A stretch of 59,838 nucleotides of DNA from an uncultured Ruminococcus sp. (lineage in GTDB: Bacteria > Bacillota > Clostridia > Oscillospirales > Ruminococcaceae): positions 1-59,838 of the forward strand of contig CAMWXM010000001.1 of assembly GCA_947178195.1 (NCBI GenBank), written 5' to 3'. The notes beneath the pieces are model-generated. The model was given only the letters and a program-made list of their open reading frames with translations, ran no database searches and was not told where the DNA came from. This document shows positions 32,920 to 41,885 of this stretch, one piece after another. Made by a program: the position numbers and the translations under genes. How positions within the stretch are numbered: position 1 is the stretch's first letter; every line of letters begins with the position of its first letter.

Positions 32920-34188
32920 TTAATTTGGTCTTGGCTTTCCACATTCATTACAGAATTTTCCCGTATTTACAGTACCGCAGGAACAGATCCAATCGGCTGA
33001 AGGCTTGGGTTTACCGCACTCAGCACAGAATTTTCCAGTATTTGTCGTTCCGCATTCACATGTCCACGAGCCCTGGGGCGCAGGCTTCGGCTTACCGCAC
33101 TCATTACAGAATTTACCCGTATTTGAAGCTCCGCAGGAACAAGTCCAACCATTAGCGTTCTGAGCTGCCTGAGCCTGCTGCTGCTGACCCATAGCAAACA
33201 GATTCTGAGCGTTAAGTCCACCTGCGTTTGCAGCCATATTCATGCCCATAAATCCTGCCATAGCTCCACCTGAGTTTCCTGCCGCAGTTTTCATAGCTTC
33301 CGATTGAGCATTTACCATAGCCGCACCTGCCATATTTGGATTACGATAAACAGCCGTTCTCTGAAGGTCTTTTATCATATCCTCATCCTCTTTTGAGGCA
33401 GTTATGGAATTTATAGCAATAGATACTATGGAAAGACCTCTCTGCTCCTTCCATTTTGAACTAAGAGTTTCGTTCATTGCATCTGAAAATTCCAGTGTAT
33501 GACCCGGCAGAGCGCTGTATCTTACGCCCATTGCCGAAAGCTTTGCAAAAGCCGGCTGAAGTGCGCTTAAAAACTCCGATTTAAGCTGTCTGTCCAGATT
33601 ATCTCTTGTGTATGCGCTGGAAACGTTTCCGCAAACGTTTGTATAAAAAAGCAACGGGTCTGCGATTTTATAAGAGAATACACCATTGCATCTCACAGAA
33701 ATATCAATATCCAGACCAATATTCTGGTCTACCACTCTGAACGGCACAGGAGTAGGAGTACCGAATTTATTGTCTACCAGTTCTTTTGTATTAAAATAAT
33801 ACACTCTCTGGTCGTTAGCTGCAACGCCACCGTGAGCAATTCTTTTGCCTATAGTCTTAAAAGTTTCCATTATGCTTGAGCCTAAGCTGCCTGAAAAAAG
33901 GCTTGGCTCTGTGGACATATCGTATGTATATTCTCCCGGCTCAGCGCATATTTCAACGATTTTTCCCTGGTCAACGATAATCATGCACTGTCCATCCGCA
34001 ACAACGATACCGCTTCCGTTTGTGATAATGTTATCGCTGCCCTTTGTGTTTGAAGAACGCTTGCTTGTATTTTTAACACCCTTTACCGCCAGCACGTCGG
34101 CAGGCATAGAATTACATGTAATATATTCCTTCCAGGTGTCCGCAAGAGTACCTCCCACAGAACCGATAACCGCTTTGATCAAACCCAT
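32920..34188 (-). CDS. SPFH-domain protein with three C-terminal zinc ribbons (YdjI-like)
   Basis: The 422-residue protein carries an SPFH/band-7-like virion-core domain. It opens MGLIKAVIGSVGGTLADTWK and contains IIVDQGKIVEICAEPGEYTY, VYYFNTKELVDNKFGTP and GLSIVSIAINSITASKEDED. An Ala/Gln/Gly-rich hinge (about 300-345) leads to three tandem zinc ribbons of 23-27 residues (CxCG-x8-CxxCGKP each). SPFH proteins scaffold membrane patches; Bacillus YdjI works with PspA in membrane stress. No PspA gene is in this cluster. GGAG precedes the start. Confidence 0.86.
   Translation of the reverse strand: MGLIKAVIGSVGGTLADTWKEYITCNSMPADVLAVKGVKNTSKRSSNTKGSDNIITNGSGIVVADGQCMIIVDQGKIVEICAEPGEYTYDMSTEPSLFSGSLGSSIMETFKTIGKRIAHGGVAANDQRVYYFNTKELVDNKFGTPTPVPFRVVDQNIGLDIDISVRCNGVFSYKIADPLLFYTNVCGNVSSAYTRDNLDRQLKSEFLSALQPAFAKLSAMGVRYSALPGHTLEFSDAMNETLSSKWKEQRGLSIVSIAINSITASKEDEDMIKDLQRTAVYRNPNMAGAAMVNAQSEAMKTAAGNSGGAMAGFMGMNMAANAGGLNAQNLFAMGQQQQAQAAQNANGWTCSCGASNTGKFCNECGKPKPAPQGSWTCECGTTNTGKFCAECGKPKPSADWICSCGTVNTGKFCNECGKPRPN
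32923..33147 (-). repeat. Three tandem coding repeats (zinc ribbons) in the SPFH gene
   Basis: About 75 codons encode three near-identical units, each with a core close to NTGKFCNECGKPKP and preceded by W-x-C-x-CG. The DNA is also repeated (for example CAGAATTTTCCCGTATTT and close copies at about 32951, 33026 and 33110). The units differ by a few silent and coding changes, so the duplication is not very recent. Confidence 0.85.
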
Positions 34189-34207
34189 AATACTACTCCT
34201 TCTAATT

Positions 34208-34879
34208 TTAATTTATAAAATTCTTTTCATAAACCGACATGTCATCTGCCGTATTGCCTGACGATGCTATTATTCCCAGCATATAATTGCCAATTTTTCT
34301 TACATAATAAACCTGATTCACTTCTACACCCATTTCATCATATGACATATGAATATCTTTTTTTATGTAATCTTCTCCGTTAATGGTAACATTTTCTCTG
34401 TCGCTGTTACTGGTAACAGTCACATTTGCCATAGTATCAAACTGTTGTTCAACAGAGTCTAAATAATCATCAACTGTAAATGAATCCGGATTCGGAACTT
34501 CCTTTGCAACATTTTCATACATGATTATAATGTTCTTACCGGTGGACTCCTCCATACACATTGCGTCATAAATTGAAGCCTGTTCGAGCATGGCTTTTGT
34601 CAAGTCGTCATCTTTGTCTATTACATCAAGACCTATACCCATCATACTTGCTATGTATTCATCATTTGCAAATTCCCAGCCCTCAGGAGCAGTGAATTTC
34701 AAATTGGCAAAATCACTTGTATAAACATTGTTTTCTATCGTACCTCTTTCAAATTCCGTTTTGCTGGTCGACTGTGAAGCAGACGCTGATTTTTTATCGG
34801 AATCTCCATTGTCGCTTCCACAACCTGCAAACACACTGACACTCATAAGAATTGATAACATTAATGCAATTTTTTTCAT
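34208..34879 (-). CDS. Lipoprotein of unknown function
   Basis: The 223-residue protein has a lipoprotein signal (VFAGC lipobox), a short Ser/Asp/Lys linker, and a domain that begins NVYTSDFANLKFTAPEGWEF. That opening resembles the start of many small extracytoplasmic domains made of a strand, a loop, a Pro-Glu-Gly-Trp turn and mixed alpha/beta parts. The remainder (IIIMYENVAKEV, QVYYVRKIGNYMLGI) supports an alpha/beta fold. The ligand is unknown. AAGGAG precedes the start. It sits between another lipoprotein gene and the SPFH gene, all closely spaced. Confidence 0.75.
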   Translation of the reverse strand: MKKIALMLSILMSVSVFAGCGSDNGDSDKKSASASQSTSKTEFERGTIENNVYTSDFANLKFTAPEGWEFANDEYIASMMGIGLDVIDKDDDLTKAMLEQASIYDAMCMEESTGKNIIIMYENVAKEVPNPDSFTVDDYLDSVEQQFDTMANVTVTSNSDRENVTINGEDYIKKDIHMSYDEMGVEVNQVYYVRKIGNYMLGIIASSGNTADDMSVYEKNFIN

Positions 34880-34922
34880 ACTCTTCTCCTTAAAAATAAA
34901 TTTTTTTAATATAATTTGATGC

Positions 34923-36035
34923 TTACTTTAACGTCCAGCCCACATAATTGGCTGTACCTGCGTTTATCATATCCGCATAATCAATTTCGGGAATATAAAA
35001 ACCGATATAAAGAGTATCGTTTCCCATATCCCTTGTGCTTCCGTCCTGAACAAGCTTTTCATTATGCAGGATAACGGTATAATAACTGTCCTTACATATT
35101 TGATATATATCTCCCGTATCATAATAATTTTCGGGATATAAATAATCTGCCGAAGTCGGTCCGCCAAGCTTATAGCCGTTCATATTAGCTGTCAGAGCCT
35201 GTTCCTGCTCTTCCTTTGTAAGACCGTAATCCTTCATGGAATCCGCCTTGTCTATCGCCTCCTGACCATGATATACCTCGTATTTGCCTGTGCAGTAAGC
35301 TCCCTCATGGTCGTCCTTTGACTGATAGTAAATAAACTCTCCATTTTCCTTTAGGCATAGCTCCGAATCGTCGTTTGCAATAAACGTCTTACCGGATATA
35401 TAATCCTCATTGGCAATATTTATTTTCGCCGTATTGGTAATTTCACGAATATCCATAAGAAGATCGTTTTTGTCAAGGACCTGAGAAGCAAAGGTAACAA
35501 CAGTATTTTTCTGAGGAACAATAAGAACGTCTATTGTATAAATCACTCCGTCCCTGCTCATTTCAATACGTCCAATTTTAGAGGTTATGCCATCGACAGT
35601 GGTAAAATCAGATACTGTCTTATCTGAGCTTATAATTTCATACTCGTCTTTATAGCCCGATAAGAGCTCTTCATAAAACTCCTGAGGCGTATAGCTTCCA
35701 AGCTGTGAAACGCCTTGCAAGCAATAGAAGGATTTTTTATCCGGTGCAGCAAAAGCGCCCTCCTGCCCTGAATATTTTTCCCAGCTTTCGTCTGTTAAAA
35801 ATGAAATATTGTCTATTTCGCATTCCCGTGTAAGAATCGGTTTTGCCGTATTTTTATTTTCATTATTTTCAGCCGTCACACTTTCTTCCGACGGCTCAGC
35901 CTGTTTTTCAACGGGTACAGTTTCAGTTACTATCTCATTTACGGATCTGCTGTTTTTATTCTCATCTTTGTCTCCGCAGCCAGTTGTAATGATCATAGCT
36001 GAAAGAGCCGCTATAATAATAAATGATTTTTTCAT
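34923..36035 (-). CDS. Lipoprotein of unknown function
   Basis: The 370-residue protein has a lipobox (ITTGC), an acidic and Asn-rich linker, then a domain with DNISFLTDESWEKYSGQEGA that resembles the fold suggested for the next lipoprotein. A second region has GKTFIANDDSELCLKENGEF and a conserved-looking GKYEVYHG segment, which looks like a beta-barrel-type extracellular domain. I do not recognise a named family. A purine-rich GGGGG site precedes the start. Confidence 0.72.
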   Translation of the reverse strand: MKKSFIIIAALSAMIITTGCGDKDENKNSRSVNEIVTETVPVEKQAEPSEESVTAENNENKNTAKPILTRECEIDNISFLTDESWEKYSGQEGAFAAPDKKSFYCLQGVSQLGSYTPQEFYEELLSGYKDEYEIISSDKTVSDFTTVDGITSKIGRIEMSRDGVIYTIDVLIVPQKNTVVTFASQVLDKNDLLMDIREITNTAKINIANEDYISGKTFIANDDSELCLKENGEFIYYQSKDDHEGAYCTGKYEVYHGQEAIDKADSMKDYGLTKEEQEQALTANMNGYKLGGPTSADYLYPENYYDTGDIYQICKDSYYTVILHNEKLVQDGSTRDMGNDTLYIGFYIPEIDYADMINAGTANYVGWTLK

Positions 36036-36054
36036 TGTTTTCCCCCTGCTGTAT

Positions 36055-37089
36055 TCATCTAAACATTAATTTTGACGGACAATTTACAAAAGCGTACCAT
36101 ATAAAATCACACAGCTTTTTATACTCACGCAAGACCATGGACGCTTCCGAGCCAAGCCAGAATTTATATTTTTTCATATCAGTCTTAATTATCATATAAC
36201 GCTGAACATGATAAACAGAATTGCTTTTACGGTCGGCAGATGTGAGTGTAATTTTTTCAATGTCAGAAATATTGAAATGATATTCGCCTATTAATAAATG
36301 TTCGCCTCTGTATGCTATAAATTCAGGACATTTTTTTGAGTTTTTTAATGTTCTGACAATTTCAAATGGAAGTCCCATAATACATAATGTAACAGCAATA
36401 AGGATTGCCCAGAGCTTTGTTTTAGTTGATATATCGTTCCCTGCAAGCATTATGGCTATCATAAAAAATGCAGCTAAGCCTATAAAAATCAGACAATGAA
36501 ATCTGACGATTTTCCATTCAAAGCTGATTATTTCTTCAGGAGATAAATCAAATCTCTGCTCATTTTTCCATGACTCACGGATTATATCTTCTTTTATTTC
36601 ACTGTCAAGGGATTCTGTTTCTATTCTGTTGATTTCGTCAACCATATTGTAAAGGCCGTTAGCTGAAAATTCATAAAGCCTTATTCTGACCACATTTTCA
36701 TCATTGTCCTTTGCAATCAGATATCTTTTAATTTCCACAAATGCTTTGGCTGAGCCATTATATTTTTTATATTCAGTTTTTTCTATAAAAATGTATCTGT
36801 AAAGCTCAAATACTCTTTTTTTAAAGCCTTGTTTTACAACGACCTCGTTTTCGGAAACCTCAACCATTGTAAATCTGAAAATGCTTACAACAATTGACGC
36901 TATAAGACCAACAGCCAGACATGCTATCATTGCTGTTGTCTCAAATAAAAACAGCGGAATATTATAGAATACTGTATCGACAAGATCATACAAAAGCATT
37001 AAAGCAAATTCAATAACAATCGCCCTTATCAGACAACTTGAAATGACCTTCCCCATATTTGAACGGAATATTTTTTTATCGCTTTCCAT
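36055..37089 (-). CDS. Membrane protein with PH-like domains, unknown function
   Basis: The 344-residue protein has two pairs of hydrophobic helices (about 18-38 and 44-68, then about 195-245). Each pair is followed by a beta-rich segment that looks PH-like (FRFTMVEVSENEVVVKQGF, then FIAYRGEHLLIGEYHFNISD). The tandem build resembles duplicated membrane-PH proteins of Firmicutes. It begins 1 base after the transketolase C-subunit gene with no clear ribosome binding site, so translation is probably coupled. The function is unknown. Confidence 0.65.
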   Translation of the reverse strand: MESDKKIFRSNMGKVISSCLIRAIVIEFALMLLYDLVDTVFYNIPLFLFETTAMIACLAVGLIASIVVSIFRFTMVEVSENEVVVKQGFKKRVFELYRYIFIEKTEYKKYNGSAKAFVEIKRYLIAKDNDENVVRIRLYEFSANGLYNMVDEINRIETESLDSEIKEDIIRESWKNEQRFDLSPEEIISFEWKIVRFHCLIFIGLAAFFMIAIMLAGNDISTKTKLWAILIAVTLCIMGLPFEIVRTLKNSKKCPEFIAYRGEHLLIGEYHFNISDIEKITLTSADRKSNSVYHVQRYMIIKTDMKKYKFWLGSEASMVLREYKKLCDFIWYAFVNCPSKLMFR

Positions 37090-37090
37090 T

Positions 37091-38032
37091 TTATTTCAAC
37101 GCTTTTTTAACTTTTTCAACAATATTTTCACTGCAAAGCCCAAATTTTTTAAGCAGCTCCGCTCCCGGACCTGAATAGCCGTATTCATCGTTTACGCCAA
37201 TTTTTATTACCGGTACTGGACGGCATTCTGTCACAGCCTCCGCAACAGCCGAGCCAAGTCCGCCAATAACACTGTGTTCTTCAACAGTCACCAGCATTCC
37301 TGTTTTTTCAGCCGCCTTACAGATCAGTTCCTTATCAAGAGGTTTTATTGTGTGAATATTAATAACACCTGCGTTAATGCCCTCTTTTTTAAGCTCATCA
37401 GAAGCTTTTAAAGCCTCCCATACCATAAGACCTGTTGCTATAATAGTAATATCACCGCCATCTCTGAGGGTGATGCCCTTGCCTATTTCAAATTTATAGT
37501 CCTCATTATTATTGAATACAGGTGTTGCCAGTCTGCCGAAACGCATATAAACAGGACCGTTTAATTTGATCGCTGCTTTTACTGCCGCTTTGGCTTCAAT
37601 ATCGTCGGCAGGATTAATAACCGTCATACCCGGAATAGTCCTCATAAGTGCAATATCCTCGCAGCACTGATGAGTTGCGCCGTCCTCTCCTACTGAAACT
37701 CCAGCATGAGTTGCGCCGATCTTCACATTAAGTCCCGGATAGCCGATAGAATTTCTTACAATTTCATATGCCCTTCCTGCTGCAAACATAGCAAAGCTGC
37801 TTGCGAAAGGAATTTTACCACATGCCGCCAGACCTGCCGCTACTCCCATCATATTTGCTTCCGCAATACCGCAGTCAAAAAATCTTTCAGGATAAGCCTT
37901 TTTAAATATACCCGTTTTGGTAGCCGCCGCTAAATCAGCGTCTAAAACTATAATATCAGGATTTTCTGCGGCAAGCTCTGTAATAATATTGCCGTAGCTT
38001 TCTCTTGTTGCAATTTTTACCGTATCCGACAT
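37091..38032 (-). CDS. Transketolase, C-terminal subunit
   Basis: Transketolase moves two-carbon ketol units in the pentose phosphate pathway. Here it is made from two genes; this one carries the pyrimidine-binding and C-terminal domains. Visible features are IVLDADLAAATKTGIF, FDCGIAEANMMGVAAGLAA, THAGVSVGEDGATHQCCEDI, and the closing VTVEEHSVIGGLGSAVAEA. The ATG at 38032 was chosen because GGAGGG lies 8 bases upstream; it starts 4 bases after the stop of the N-subunit gene. Confidence 0.94.
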   Translation of the reverse strand: MSDTVKIATRESYGNIITELAAENPDIIVLDADLAAATKTGIFKKAYPERFFDCGIAEANMMGVAAGLAACGKIPFASSFAMFAAGRAYEIVRNSIGYPGLNVKIGATHAGVSVGEDGATHQCCEDIALMRTIPGMTVINPADDIEAKAAVKAAIKLNGPVYMRFGRLATPVFNNNEDYKFEIGKGITLRDGGDITIIATGLMVWEALKASDELKKEGINAGVINIHTIKPLDKELICKAAEKTGMLVTVEEHSVIGGLGSAVAEAVTECRPVPVIKIGVNDEYGYSGPGAELLKKFGLCSENIVEKVKKALK

Positions 38033-38036
38033 TTTC

Positions 38037-38876
38037 TTAACCCTCCAGTTTTTTAAGCTGCTCTTCAAGCTCGCTCATTGCCTGTTCATACTGCTCTTTA
38101 TTAGGCGCAGAGCCATGCCATGAAACCTGATTCTCCATAAAGGAAACGTCCTTGCCCTTAATACTCTTCTGAATTATAGCCACAGGCATACCCTTTACAG
38201 TATCGGCTTCATTAAAGGCTCTTTCAATATCATCAAAATCATGAGCGTCCATAGTAATAACATGCCAGCCAAAAGCTTCAAATTTATCGGTAATAGGCTC
38301 TGGAGAGCATACCTCGGTTATTTTTCCGTCGATTTGCAGTCCGTTATTGTCAACCACAGCCACAAGATTATCAAGCTTGTTATGAGCCGCAAACATTGCT
38401 GCTTCCCAGACTTGTCCTTCTTCGATCTCGCCATCGCCTAAAACAGTATAAACCTTATAGGTTTTATTATCGATTTTTCCTGCAAGAGCCATACCGCAGG
38501 CTGCGGAAATGCCCTGTCCAAGAGAACCGCTGGACATATCTACGCCCTTGATGTTAATGCAAGGGTGACCCTGTAAAGGCGAACCGATATGGCGCAGAGA
38601 TTTTAATTCGTTCTCAGGAAAATATCCCCTTAAAGCCAAAGCCGCATAAAGTGCCGGAGCGCAATGCCCCTTAGAAAGCACAAATCGGTCTCTATCAGCG
38701 TCTTCGGGATTTTCAGGATCAATATTCATCTTTTCAAAATATAAATATGCCATAAGCTCCGCTATTGAAAGTGACCCACCGGGATGCCCGGATTTTGCGT
38801 TATAAGTTCCCTCGATTATTCCCTTTCTTATCTTACAGGCGTTTATCTGTAAGAGCTTCTTTTTTTCACTGTCCAT
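38037..38876 (-). CDS. Transketolase, N-terminal subunit
   Basis: This is the thiamine-diphosphate-binding half of the split transketolase (279 residues). It has SGHPGGSLSIAELMAYLYF, SKGHCAPALYAALALRGYF and the ThDP/Mg motif GDGEIEEGQVWEAAMFA with VVDNNGLQIDG downstream. GGGAGG lies before the ATG. Together with the 37091-38032 product it forms the active enzyme, as in other Firmicutes with two-gene transketolases. Confidence 0.95.
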   Translation of the reverse strand: MDSEKKKLLQINACKIRKGIIEGTYNAKSGHPGGSLSIAELMAYLYFEKMNIDPENPEDADRDRFVLSKGHCAPALYAALALRGYFPENELKSLRHIGSPLQGHPCINIKGVDMSSGSLGQGISAACGMALAGKIDNKTYKVYTVLGDGEIEEGQVWEAAMFAAHNKLDNLVAVVDNNGLQIDGKITEVCSPEPITDKFEAFGWHVITMDAHDFDDIERAFNEADTVKGMPVAIIQKSIKGKDVSFMENQVSWHGSAPNKEQYEQAMSELEEQLKKLEG

Positions 38877-38902
38877 TTTTTTATATTACCTCCCATGAGT
38901 TT

Positions 38903-39568
38903 TTAATTATATAAATGATATGTTTTTATAATATTATCTGACCTTTCAATAAAATCTTCAGTGCCACGAAATCCAATAGACCGATTAACTCCGTCCTCGC
39001 ATTCAAATATCCAAAGAGCACAGTACTTAGCTTCATAGTTTACGTATATTGACTTATAAGTTGTATAACTGTCAATTTCATATTTAATCAGTTCAGCGTT
39101 GTCAAAAACTTCACTATAATCAAATAATAATGCCAATTCGTCAATATCTTTGTATTTTATTCCAAAACCATTCAAATCGTAATTATACATTGAGATTTTA
39201 TTACCTTCATTATCAGCATAAGTTATAACTCCTATACGCTCGTATGGTTCATAATATTCCCATTCTATTGGAATTTCCAGATAACCGTATGTATCATCTC
39301 CTACAGTTTGAGTTTCACCTTCATAAACATAATCGGAAATATCTTCCCTTTTTATTTTTATCGCTTCCAAGGTAACAGAGGTTTCTGCAGGTTTACTGAT
39401 CAATTCTGTAATAGTTGTTTCTGTTGTAGTTGTAGCTTCAGTCACAATTGCTGTTGTAGCCTCAACCATTTCCGAAACACTTTCAGCTGATGAAGTCACT
39501 TTTTTCGGTGACGAACATGACGTCATACCAATACAAAGCAATAGTAAAATTATAGCTGATTTTTTCAT
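38903..39568 (-). CDS. Lipoprotein of unknown function
   Basis: The 221-residue protein has a signal peptide with lipobox GMTSC, a Thr-rich linker (TTAIVTEATTTTETTITE), and a domain of about 150 residues rich in aromatic residues and acids (YGYLEIPIEWEYYEPYERIG). I recognise no family. The fold looks like the same general alpha/beta type as the lipoproteins at 34208 and 34923. Its start overlaps the HAD gene stop by 4 bases (ATGA). Confidence 0.72.
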   Translation of the reverse strand: MKKSAIILLLLCIGMTSCSSPKKVTSSAESVSEMVEATTAIVTEATTTTETTITELISKPAETSVTLEAIKIKREDISDYVYEGETQTVGDDTYGYLEIPIEWEYYEPYERIGVITYADNEGNKISMYNYDLNGFGIKYKDIDELALLFDYSEVFDNAELIKYEIDSYTTYKSIYVNYEAKYCALWIFECEDGVNRSIGFRGTEDFIERSDNIIKTYHLYN

Positions 39569-40377
39569 ATTTCCCCCGAATATATCCTGTCAATAAGTTC
39601 GGCGACAGCTCCCTCGTCAGAAGTTTTTTCAAGAATAATATCTGCCCTGTCCTTGACCGCCTGCTGAGCGTTGGCGGTCGCCGCACCGCAGTGGGCAGCT
39701 TCCAACATTTCAATATCGTTATGATAATCCCCCACCGCAATAATTTTCATATGTTCTAAATTCATAATTTTAATATATTCTTTTAATGCCGCACCCTTAG
39801 AGCTGTCCTTTGGCAGCATTTCCACAAAGGTTTTATCCGATCTGACAAAATCCACAGGAAAAGTTTTTGAGCGGATAATTTTTTCAAGCTTGTCAATATT
39901 TTCGGAAGAATCGGCAAAAAGTATCTTATACCAGCCTCCCCAAGGCACTTCCCTCAATGGCATGTAAGCCGGTTCAACTCCGCATATCTTAACATGATTT
40001 TTCTCATACTCATTATTACATACAACGTAAATATTGTCAAGTCTTAAAACCTCAATTCCCGGATTTTCTATAAATTCCATTAATTCCTCCGCAATGTCAA
40101 TTGCAATTTCGGGAAGTTCGTCGGTAAAAAGAGGTGCTTTTTTCGCAATATCATAAATAAGCGAACCGTTATACATAATAACAGGCATATCTATTTTCAG
40201 TTCGTCCATGAATTTTTCTGCTGCCTGTAGGGTTCTACCTGTGGCGATAGAAAATTTTCCGCCGTCGCATCTGAAACGGCTTATGGCTTTTTTATCAATA
40301 TCCGAAAGGATCTTATTTCCGGGAAGCAATGTTCCGTCTAAATCTGTTATTAAAAAATATCCTGATAAATCGGGCAT
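39565..40377 (-). CDS. Cof-type HAD hydrolase
   Basis: The 270-residue phosphatase belongs to the Cof/YbiV group. It has motif I TDLDGTLLPG, motif II in FSIATGRTL, a C2 cap in the middle, a Lys in KGAALKEYI and motif IV VGDYHNDIEMLEAA. Such enzymes dephosphorylate sugar phosphates or flavin/pyridoxal phosphates; the substrate is unknown. It follows rluD by 3 bases. Confidence 0.88.
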   Translation of the reverse strand: MPDLSGYFLITDLDGTLLPGNKILSDIDKKAISRFRCDGGKFSIATGRTLQAAEKFMDELKIDMPVIMYNGSLIYDIAKKAPLFTDELPEIAIDIAEELMEFIENPGIEVLRLDNIYVVCNNEYEKNHVKICGVEPAYMPLREVPWGGWYKILFADSSENIDKLEKIIRSKTFPVDFVRSDKTFVEMLPKDSSKGAALKEYIKIMNLEHMKIIAVGDYHNDIEMLEAAHCGAATANAQQAVKDRADIILEKTSDEGAVAELIDRIYSGEI

Positions 40378-40380
40378 AAT

Positions 40381-41289
40381 TCATCTTACCTTTCTTAAAA
40401 CCTCATTAAAATAATCGGGAAGCTTGCTGTCAAACTCCATATATTTTTCGGTTATCGGGTGAATAAAACCTATTTTTTTAGCGTGAAGGCATTGTCCGTC
40501 AATACCGTTAAATTGCTTGCCGTAAACATCGTCCCCTAAAACCGAATGACCAATATACGAAAGATGTACCCTTATCTGATGAGTTCTCCCCGTTTCAAGC
40601 CTGCACCTTAAATGAGCGCATTTTTCAAACTGCTCTATAACCTCATAATGAGTCACGGCGTTTTTGGAATTTTTTTCGGTAACGCACATTTTTTTGCGGT
40701 CGTTAGGATTTCTGCCAATAGGCGCATTGACAGTACCGCTTAATTCCTTAAATTTTCCCAGAGCAACACATTCGTATTCCCTTGTAAAGCTATGAGCCTT
40801 TATTTGTTCTGCAAGCATCTTATGTGCGTTATCCGTTTTGGCGACTATCAGCAAACCACTGGTATTTTTATCTATCCTATGTACTATTCCCGGACGTATT
40901 ACGCCGTTTATACCGGAAAGACTGTCTCCGCAATGATAAAGCAAAGCGTTTACCAGCGTTTTACTGTAATTTCCCGGCGCTGGATGTACCACCATTCCTT
41001 TAGGCTTATTTACTATCAACAGACTATCGTCCTCGTAAACAATATCAAGAGGAATGTTTTCCGGTTCGGCGTTAAGTTCGACCGGTTCAGGAATATTTAT
41101 CTGGACCTTATCCCCTTTTTTCTGCTTATAATTTTTTGATATACTTTTTTCATTTACAAGTATTTCATTTTTTTCTATAAGATTTTGTAAAGATGTTCTT
41201 GTAAGCTCCAGTGCCTGTGTACTTAACCATTTATCAAGCCGTAAACCGTCTGCATTTTCCGGTACTGTCAGAAAAATTTTCTCACTCAT
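40381..41289 (-). CDS. rluD: 23S rRNA pseudouridine synthase RluD family
   Basis: The 302-residue enzyme has an N-terminal S4 domain (RLDKWLSTQALELTRTSLQN) and the RluA-type catalytic core. That core includes VNKPKGMVVHPAPGN, the Asp-bearing PGIVHRIDKNTSGLL, the RTHQIRVHLSYIGHSVLGD strand and a C-terminal tail. It modifies uridines in the large-subunit rRNA; the exact sites cannot be told. The ATG at 41289 overlaps lspA by 8 bases; a GGAG lies close upstream. Confidence 0.9.
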   Translation of the reverse strand: MSEKIFLTVPENADGLRLDKWLSTQALELTRTSLQNLIEKNEILVNEKSISKNYKQKKGDKVQINIPEPVELNAEPENIPLDIVYEDDSLLIVNKPKGMVVHPAPGNYSKTLVNALLYHCGDSLSGINGVIRPGIVHRIDKNTSGLLIVAKTDNAHKMLAEQIKAHSFTREYECVALGKFKELSGTVNAPIGRNPNDRKKMCVTEKNSKNAVTHYEVIEQFEKCAHLRCRLETGRTHQIRVHLSYIGHSVLGDDVYGKQFNGIDGQCLHAKKIGFIHPITEKYMEFDSKLPDYFNEVLRKVR

Positions 41290-41770
41290 TTTTCTCCGCC
41301 GTTTCTTTTTTATTATCCGTCTTTCTGAAATCAAAGAAAAGCATCTGTATCAGAAACAATATTACTCCCACAACAACACAGCAATCGGCAAAATTAAATA
41401 TTGCAAAATCCATAAACTGAACGTCAAAATAATCCACAACTCTGCCGTTTCTGAAAAGGCGGTCGATAATATTTCCAAGTGCGCCGCTTACTATAAGACC
41501 CATTGAAACAAGCGTCAGTATTTCCTTTTTATGCCTTATCATATAGTAAACACAAAATACCATAAGAACCGCCGTTACACAGGTCAAAACCCATCTCATT
41601 CCGGCAAAGCTTCCGAATAGCGCTCCATCGTTTTCAAGATAGGTCAGGTTTAAAATTTTAGTGTTCCCAAAAGATATAAATTCTTTTGAAGGCTGCCCTT
41701 TAAGATTTTCAATCGCCCATATTTTTATTATCTGGTCTGCTCCTGTCAGCAATAAAATTGCCACAAACAC
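41282..41770 (-). CDS. lspA: Lipoprotein signal peptidase II
   Basis: LspA cuts signal peptides from diacylglycerol-modified prolipoproteins at the membrane. The 162 residues have four hydrophobic helices and both catalytic Asp motifs: GNIIDRLFRNGRVVDYFDV (Asp about 103) and FNFADCCVVVG (Asp about 129). LENDGALFGSFAG is also typical. The GTG at 41770 is the only standard start in frame, but the only good ribosome binding site (AGGGAG, 41795-41800) lies 24 bases upstream of it. A rare ATT start nearer that site would restore a longer first helix. Several lipoprotein genes follow downstream in the same direction. Confidence 0.93.
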   Translation of the reverse strand: MFVAILLLTGADQIIKIWAIENLKGQPSKEFISFGNTKILNLTYLENDGALFGSFAGMRWVLTCVTAVLMVFCVYYMIRHKKEILTLVSMGLIVSGALGNIIDRLFRNGRVVDYFDVQFMDFAIFNFADCCVVVGVILFLIQMLFFDFRKTDNKKETAEKNE

Positions 41771-41843
41771 TATAATTAATGAAATAATAACTATCTCCCT
41801 TTCTTTTTTATGTTGGGTTTTCCTCCACTTTTCAAAAAAAGTA

Positions 41844-41870
41844 GGGACGCCCTGTAAAGTAAGAGCGTCC
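41844..41870 (-). terminator. Rho-independent terminator after ileS
   Basis: Read on the minus strand, GGACGC and GCGTCC pair across a 15-base loop and are followed by CTACTTTTTTT. It sits between the end of ileS and the start of lspA, so the lspA run is likely transcribed from its own promoter in the same gap. Confidence 0.75.
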
Positions 41871-41885
41871 TTTGATCAAGCAATC

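Noticed and set aside
32923..33147. Regularly spaced repeats, suspected CRISPR
   Set aside because: They are coding zinc ribbons in frame; there are no cas genes and the spacers are not unique.
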